Source: Streptomyces roseoviridis (GTDB taxonomy: Bacteria; Actinomycetota; Actinomycetes; Streptomycetales; Streptomycetaceae). From it: a stretch of 64,000 bases of DNA. This document shows, piece by piece, positions 59,484 through 64,000 of this stretch (its first letter is position 1; each line of letters begins with the position of its first letter). The DNA lies in NCBI RefSeq assembly GCF_039535235.1, contig NZ_BAAAWU010000001.1:2976001-3040000 (forward strand), given 5' to 3'. The translations under genes were made by a program, and so were the position numbers. Below the pieces are notes generated by a model, which had not been told where the DNA came from, ran no database searches, and saw only the letters and a program-made list of their open reading frames with translations.

Positions 59484-59516
59484 AGCCCCCACCGGAGCAC
59501 ATCGCCGGCGGGGGCT
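59484..59516 (+). terminator. Terminator-like hairpin after the 74-aa gene
   Basis: A 12-bp stem with one mismatch (59484-59495 with 59505-59516), followed by TTCGGCTCTTGG. It lies 25 nt past the stop. Confidence 0.65.
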
Positions 59517-59555
59517 TTCGGCTCTTGGCCATTTTCGGCCGGAAGCGGAGCAAAT

Positions 59556-60551
59556 ATGAGTGACGACATAAAGACCGTCATCCAGGACATCGCTGACCTG
59601 AAACGAGCGCTCTTCGAGATAAACACCGATCAGGAGAAACACAAGGTCACCTATCCGGGCAACCACGAAGCCGCGGACAAGAACGACCGCAAGGACCGGC
59701 CGTTCGAAACCTACCTTACCGACCTCAAACGGGCGCTCATCGCGGTGGAGCCCAAGATCGTCACGGACGACCTTCTGCCGTACGACTTCGCCGGGCGGTT
59801 CGCCAGCATGTACGAGGAGCTCCAGAAGGAGCCGATGACCGAGTACCTGGAGGGAATGGGGCTGGGCGGTCTCGCCGCCGCTTGGGAGAAGTTCTCCGAG
59901 AGCCGGACCGACGACAAGATCGAGTGGCAGAACTGGCTCTACGCGGCCATCGGGGGCATGGTCCTCGCCCTCATCCTCCCGGCGATCGGTGTCTATCTGG
60001 CGGGCCGGCTGAACAACATTTCCCGAAACATTCGGGAGTGGGCCAGCCGCGACGGCACGTTCCGCGCCATGGACGAGAACGGCGACCTCACCCGACAGAC
60101 CCGTGAGCAGATCGAGCGCCGCGAGCGACGTGTCGCCAACGGTGGCAGCAGCGTCGCCGACCTCGACCCGAACACGAACTTCGACGCGCTTCGCGGGCAG
60201 CTCCAGAGTCTCAACCCGCACCTGGAGAAGTTCAACGAGCACGCCGGTCCCTTCACCAGGGCCTTCGCCCGCCTGCCGAAGACCGCCGCCATCACCAAAG
60301 CGGCCGAGGCCATCGAGAAGGTGAACAAGGCCGCGTCCGAGGCCGACGTCGAGGAGCTCAAGAAGACGGCCGGGGCGATCAAGCGACTCGTCAACGCCAC
60401 GCAGAACTTCAACCCGCGCAAGATCCCGAAGGCCAACAGCCTGTCGTCGGCCGCCACCGCCGCCCAGAGGCTCGCCGACAACACCAACGAGGCAGGACGG
60501 GCGTTCGACTACCTGAAGGAGCGGGCCCAGCTCGCCGCCCAGTCCATCTGA
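59556..60551 (+). CDS. Coiled-coil protein with one membrane segment, upstream of tape measure genes
   Basis: A 331-aa protein from ATG 59556. Residues 1-125 are helical (IKTVIQDIADLKRALFEINT; LLPYDFAGRFASMYEELQKE). A single transmembrane helix lies at about 130-152 (WLYAAIGGMVLALILPAIGV). The C-terminal half is helical with repeated heptads (FDALRGQLQSLNPHLEKFNE; AAEAIEKVNKAASEADVEEL). The composition is less GC-rich at the start than in neighbours. Its position and coiled-coil/hydrophobic make-up suggest it is part of the tape measure system, perhaps the piece that inserts in the target membrane. Confidence 0.65.
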   Translation: MSDDIKTVIQDIADLKRALFEINTDQEKHKVTYPGNHEAADKNDRKDRPFETYLTDLKRALIAVEPKIVTDDLLPYDFAGRFASMYEELQKEPMTEYLEGMGLGGLAAAWEKFSESRTDDKIEWQNWLYAAIGGMVLALILPAIGVYLAGRLNNISRNIREWASRDGTFRAMDENGDLTRQTREQIERRERRVANGGSSVADLDPNTNFDALRGQLQSLNPHLEKFNEHAGPFTRAFARLPKTAAITKAAEAIEKVNKAASEADVEELKKTAGAIKRLVNATQNFNPRKIPKANSLSSAATAAQRLADNTNEAGRAFDYLKERAQLAAQSI

Positions 60552-60578
60552 CACCACACCCTCGAAAGGAGGTTAACC

Positions 60579-61781
60579 ATGTCTCTCACCAGCTCCACGA
60601 AAAGGGCGGCCGACGCCCTCCGCGGTCTCAAGACGCACGCCTCCGGCGCCGGCACTTCCGTCAAGAAGGTCGGTGACGCCGGCAGGTCCGCGTCCGGGCA
60701 GCTCAAGACCCTCAAGACGAACGCCCAGGGCTCCAACGCCCAGCTCAAGAACCTCAAGACCGCCTCCGACAACGCCGAAAAGGCCATGTCCAAGGCGGGC
60801 AGGACCGCCGAGACCGCCGGGAAGAAGCTCGGCAAGTACGAGTCCGGCGCCGGCAAGGCCGCCAAGGGCCAGGACAAGCTCAACAAGTCGATGAAGGGCA
60901 ATTTCCTCGCCCGTCTCATCGAACTCTTCATGCCGCTGATCGAGAAGATCGTCGACATGGCCCTGCAGTCGAAGACGATGCAGAAGGTCCTGAAGAAGGC
61001 CTTCGACGCCATCAAGACCGTCATCAGCTCGGTCATGAAGGCCGTCGGCCCGATCATGAAGAAGGCCGGCCAGCTGATCAAGACGGTCTGGAACGGCATC
61101 AAGAAGGCCATCTCCACCGTCGTCAAGGCCGTCGCCACCGTCATCAAGACCTACGTGAAGATCTGGAAGACGGTCATCACCACGGTCATGAAGGCGATCA
61201 AGACGGTCGTCAGCTCCGTCTGGAAGGGCATCAAGGCCGTCATCACCCCCGTGGTGAACTGGATCAAGACGGCGATCCCGAAGGCGTTCAGCGCCGTCAA
61301 GGAGAAGATGTCCTCCATCTGGAACGGCCTCAAGGACATCGCGTCCCGGGCCTTCGAGGGCATCAAGAGCGGTGTGTCCGGTCCCATCAACGCCGTCATC
61401 GGCCTGATCAACCGGATGATCAGCGCCGTCAACGGCGTCAAGGTGAGCGTTCCCAGCTGGGTGCCCATCGTCGGCGGCAAGACCTTCGGCGTGAACATCC
61501 CGACCATCCCGATGCTCGCCACCGGTGGTGTCGTCATGCCGCGCGCCGGCGGTGTCCCGGCGATCCTCGCCGAGGCAGGCGAGGCGGAGGCCGTCCTGCC
61601 GCTGTCCAAGCTGGACCGGCTGCTCGCCCTCACCGCCCGCCGCGCCCGCATGGCGGCCCACGCCCCGGGCGGTCACGGCAAGGGCGTCGGACTGCACATC
61701 GAGCACTACCACGCGGCCCGCGGCAGTGACCCGCAGTCCACCGCCGACGCGCTGATGTACCTGGCGAAGGCACGCGGATGA
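60579..61781 (+). CDS. Tape measure-like protein 1
   Basis: A 400-aa protein with a perfect AAAGGAGGT ribosome binding site five bases before ATG 60579. The N-terminal 110 residues are Lys/Ala-rich helix (KTNAQGSNAQLKNLKTASDN). Residues 110-310 are a long run of amphipathic helices dominated by Lys, Val and Ile with Trp at intervals (KTVWNGIKKAISTVVKAVAT). The C-terminus has the tape-measure signature PMLATGGVVMPRAGGVPAIL AEAGEAEAVLPLSKLDR. It is short for a siphophage tape measure. Its stop overlaps the next gene (ATGA). Confidence 0.72.
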   Translation: MSLTSSTKRAADALRGLKTHASGAGTSVKKVGDAGRSASGQLKTLKTNAQGSNAQLKNLKTASDNAEKAMSKAGRTAETAGKKLGKYESGAGKAAKGQDKLNKSMKGNFLARLIELFMPLIEKIVDMALQSKTMQKVLKKAFDAIKTVISSVMKAVGPIMKKAGQLIKTVWNGIKKAISTVVKAVATVIKTYVKIWKTVITTVMKAIKTVVSSVWKGIKAVITPVVNWIKTAIPKAFSAVKEKMSSIWNGLKDIASRAFEGIKSGVSGPINAVIGLINRMISAVNGVKVSVPSWVPIVGGKTFGVNIPTIPMLATGGVVMPRAGGVPAILAEAGEAEAVLPLSKLDRLLALTARRARMAAHAPGGHGKGVGLHIEHYHAARGSDPQSTADALMYLAKARG

Positions 61782-63025
61782 GTGCCGCCGTAGTCGCCAT
61801 GCCGCGCTTCCGGGCGGCGACTCCGGTGATGTCGTCGTTGCGGCAGAACGCCCGCCAGGCGGGCGACTCGCTCAAGCGGCTCAAGAGCGACGTCCAGCAG
61901 GCGGCCGGCGGTATCACCAGGTTCACCTCCGACCTCCGCACCGCCGGCACGCCCCTCCGCACCCTCGGCACCACCGCCTCCGGAACCGCGACCGCCCTCC
62001 GCAGGATCCAGCGGTCCACGGCCGGCGCCGGCGTCAAGAAGTTCGGCGCCGCCGCCGGCAAGGCCCGTACGGCCGCCGCGAGGTTCGGGCCGGCGATCGG
62101 CGGCATCCTGTCGATCCTGGCGCCGCTGCTCCCCGTCACCGACGTCATCACCACGCTGATGGGCACCTACGGCACGGTCATGACCGTCGCCGCCGTCGCC
62201 ATGACCGGCATCAACGTCGCCATGCGCGCCAACCCGATCGGCTTCCTGGTCGGCATCCTCGTACCCGTCGCCGCCTGGCTCATCGAGTACGCGATGCAGT
62301 CCAAGACCGGCCAGAAGATCATGAAGCAGGTCTTCCAGGCGGTTCTGAAGGGCTTCCAGGCGGTCTGGAAGTTCCTCTCGCCGATCATGAAGGCGGTCGG
62401 CAAGGCCGTCGGGACCTACGTCAAGGCGTATCTGACCCTCTTCAAGGCCGCGCTCAAGGGCATCGGCTCCGCGATCGACGGCATCAGGAAGATCGGCAGC
62501 GCGATCGGCTCCGCCCTCAACGCCATGCGCGGGATCGCCTCGCGCACCATGGGCGCGATCAAGAACGCGGTCAAGCCGATCCTGACCTTCATCACGGACA
62601 AGATCCCCGGCTTCTTCCGCCACGCGAAGGACGCCGTGGGCAAGGCACTGCGCGGCATGGGCGACCTCATCAAGGGCGCCCTGAGCGCCGTGCTCGGCGT
62701 CGTCAAGGGACCCATCAACGGTCTCATCGCCTTCGCCAACTGGATCATCGACGGCCTCAACGAGCTGAGCTTCGAACTCCTCGGCAAGAAGTTCGGCGTC
62801 GACATCGACAAGATCCCGATGCTCGCCGAGGGCGGTGTCGTCTTCCCCGGTTCCTCCGAGGGCTGGCGCATCGACCCGCTCACCGTGCTCGAGAACCGCC
62901 GTGTCCCGGCCGTCACCGAGGCGCCCGCGCAGCCCCACCGCATCCGTGAGTTCCACGAGAAGCCGGGCGCCGGCCCCCGCTCGACCGCCGAGGACCTGCT
63001 GTTCCTCGCGTCCGCGCACTGCTGA
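61778..63025 (+). CDS. Tape measure-like protein 2
   Basis: A 415-aa protein from ATG 61778, translationally coupled to the previous gene. It has the same plan: a helical N-terminus (LRQNARQAGDSLKRLKSDVQ), two hydrophobic segments (GPAIGGILSILAPLLPVTDV and NPIGFLVGILVPVAAWLIEY), amphipathic helices (AVWKFLSPIMKAVGKAVGTY) and the C-terminal signature KIPMLAEGGVVFPGSSEGWR. The final segment STAEDLLFLASAHC parallels STADALMYLAKARG of protein 1, so the two are paralogues. Two short tape measures in tandem are unusual. Confidence 0.72.
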   Translation: MSAAVVAMPRFRAATPVMSSLRQNARQAGDSLKRLKSDVQQAAGGITRFTSDLRTAGTPLRTLGTTASGTATALRRIQRSTAGAGVKKFGAAAGKARTAAARFGPAIGGILSILAPLLPVTDVITTLMGTYGTVMTVAAVAMTGINVAMRANPIGFLVGILVPVAAWLIEYAMQSKTGQKIMKQVFQAVLKGFQAVWKFLSPIMKAVGKAVGTYVKAYLTLFKAALKGIGSAIDGIRKIGSAIGSALNAMRGIASRTMGAIKNAVKPILTFITDKIPGFFRHAKDAVGKALRGMGDLIKGALSAVLGVVKGPINGLIAFANWIIDGLNELSFELLGKKFGVDIDKIPMLAEGGVVFPGSSEGWRIDPLTVLENRRVPAVTEAPAQPHRIREFHEKPGAGPRSTAEDLLFLASAHC

Positions 63026-63068
63026 ACGCCCGCCCCTGTCAGCCCCTCAGAAGTGAGGTGACGGCCCC

Positions 63069-63995
63069 ATGGCCGAGACCACAACCACATATGCCGGAAG
63101 CAACAGCTTCACCGCCGACCTCGCGCCCGGCTCGCTGATCACCCAGGACGGGCAGATCCAGTGGGCCGGGCTTCTCATCGGCCCCGGTACGCCCTTCTCC
63201 GTCGACCGGTCCGGGCTCCAGGGCTGGGAGGACCTGCCGGAGTACGACGCCTCCGACGCCGAGCGGCCCACCTCGCACGGCGCCTGGCCCGGTGCCCGCT
63301 ACGCCAAGCCGCGCAAGATCGGCGGCACGATCGTCCTGATGCCGGAGTACGGCGGTGCCCCCGAGGCCATCCGCGCGCTGCGCCAGGCGCTCGCCCTGCT
63401 CGACGAGGAGCGTTGGCTCACCGTCCGGCTGCACGGCGAACTGCTCGCCGTACGCGCCCGGATCGCGCAGCGCGTGGTCCCCGCCGACCAGGGGTTCGCC
63501 ACCCAGGGCAGCTCGAAGATGTCGGTCCAGTGGCTGGCTTCCGACCCGCGCCGCTACTCGGTCGAGGAGCAGACCGTCTCCACCAACGCCCCGCAGCCGG
63601 AATCGGGGCTCACCTGGCCGCTGACCTGGCCGCTCAGCTGGGGCAAGGCCACGTCCACCGGTGACGCCGTCGCCGAGAACACCGGCTCCGCGGCCACCCA
63701 CCCGGTGATCGTCTTCCGCGGACCCTGCTCCATGCCGAGCGTCACGGACCGGCACAGCCGGCGCCGGCTGCGGTACGCGATCGACCTGGCGGCCGGCGAC
63801 CAGCTGACCGTCGACACTGCCAACGGCACCGTGATGCTCAACAACACCGCCTCCCGCCGGCACACGGCGATGGCCGACTCCAGCCCGGAAGAGCTGTTCA
63901 CGCTCGAGCCCGGCCGTAACGAGCTCTCCTTCCGCCCCGACTCGGCGGCCCCGGAAGCCCTGATGACCGTCCACTGGCGCAGCGCCGAGTGGTGA
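63069..63995 (+). CDS. Distal tail protein (Dit-like) of siphovirus type
   Basis: A 308-aa protein from ATG 63069, with GAGGTGA upstream. The N-terminal half is a Dit-like ring domain (AERPTSHGAWPGARYAKPRK IGGTIV pattern, MSVQWLASDPRRYS), which in siphoviruses forms the hub that connects tube to baseplate. The C-terminal half has galectin/CBM-like beta strands (YAIDLAAGDQLTVDTANGTV, LEPGRNELSFRPDSAAPEAL). It lies directly after the tape measure genes, the normal siphophage order. The receptor-binding genes expected next are outside the window. Confidence 0.7.
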   Translation: MAETTTTYAGSNSFTADLAPGSLITQDGQIQWAGLLIGPGTPFSVDRSGLQGWEDLPEYDASDAERPTSHGAWPGARYAKPRKIGGTIVLMPEYGGAPEAIRALRQALALLDEERWLTVRLHGELLAVRARIAQRVVPADQGFATQGSSKMSVQWLASDPRRYSVEEQTVSTNAPQPESGLTWPLTWPLSWGKATSTGDAVAENTGSAATHPVIVFRGPCSMPSVTDRHSRRRLRYAIDLAAGDQLTVDTANGTVMLNNTASRRHTAMADSSPEELFTLEPGRNELSFRPDSAAPEALMTVHWRSAEW

Positions 63996-64000
63996 CCCGC

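Noticed and set aside
52583..64000. Contractile injection system (eCIS or R-type tailocin)
   Set aside because: No sheath, baseplate wedge, spike or AAA ATPase gene is visible; the tube, chaperone frameshift and Dit-like hub indicate a non-contractile tail.
52583..64000. Complete integrated prophage
   Set aside because: No integrase, terminase, portal, capsid or attachment repeats seen in the window; cannot be excluded beyond 64 kb.

Overview
The base composition (very GC-rich, third positions almost always G or C), GTG/TTG starts, WhiB-like protein and gene order point to a Streptomyces chromosome. Most of the window is core housekeeping DNA read on the minus strand; the last 11.5 kb is accessory DNA that looks like a phage tail locus.

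1-19.7 kb (mostly minus): a partial secreted polysaccharide deacetylase, then the t6A tRNA-modification and cell-wall block tsaD-rimI-tsaB, tsaE, an alpha/beta hydrolase, alr, an L,D-transpeptidase, nnr, acpS, glmS, a lipoprotein, glmM, rpsI and rplM. Alr, GlmS, GlmM, L,D-transpeptidase and the deacetylase serve peptidoglycan synthesis or remodelling; TsaB/D/E make t6A37. Plus-strand insertions are a YkuD-like protein without catalytic Cys, an acyltransferase, coaA and a DUF389 membrane protein. A small 60-aa gene sits behind an iron-box-like palindrome.

19.8-39.8 kb: an ABC-F ATPase, a membrane protein, truA, then the fused alpha-spc-S10 ribosomal cluster (rplQ-rpoA-rpsK-rpsM-rpmJ-infA-map-adk-secY-rplO ... 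rpsJ). rpsD is absent, and several hairpins subdivide the cluster.

40.2-51.7 kb: a membrane protein, an MJ1316-2H phosphoesterase fusion, a PIG-L deacetylase with a C-terminal frameshift, a large PGRP-type amidase with three C-terminal repeats, then the str operon (tuf-fusA-rpsG-rpsL read right to left). A 25-nt leader element is shared by the rpsJ and rpsL operons.

51.7-64 kb: a GC-rich repeat spacer, an XRE repressor diverging from a coupled WhiB-like / Cys-rich / helix-turn-helix trio, an antisense ATP-grasp gene, and a non-contractile (siphovirus-type) tail module: tail terminator, tail tube, tail-assembly chaperone pair with a textbook -1 frameshift site, a membrane coiled-coil protein, two tandem tape-measure-like proteins and a distal-tail protein. 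No head, packaging, portal, lysis or integrase gene is visible. Related palindromes overlap the -35 positions of the WhiB and tail promoters, and a LexA-type SOS box lies in the second divergent promoter. I read this as a candidate domesticated F-type tailocin-like particle locus; the window ends inside it.
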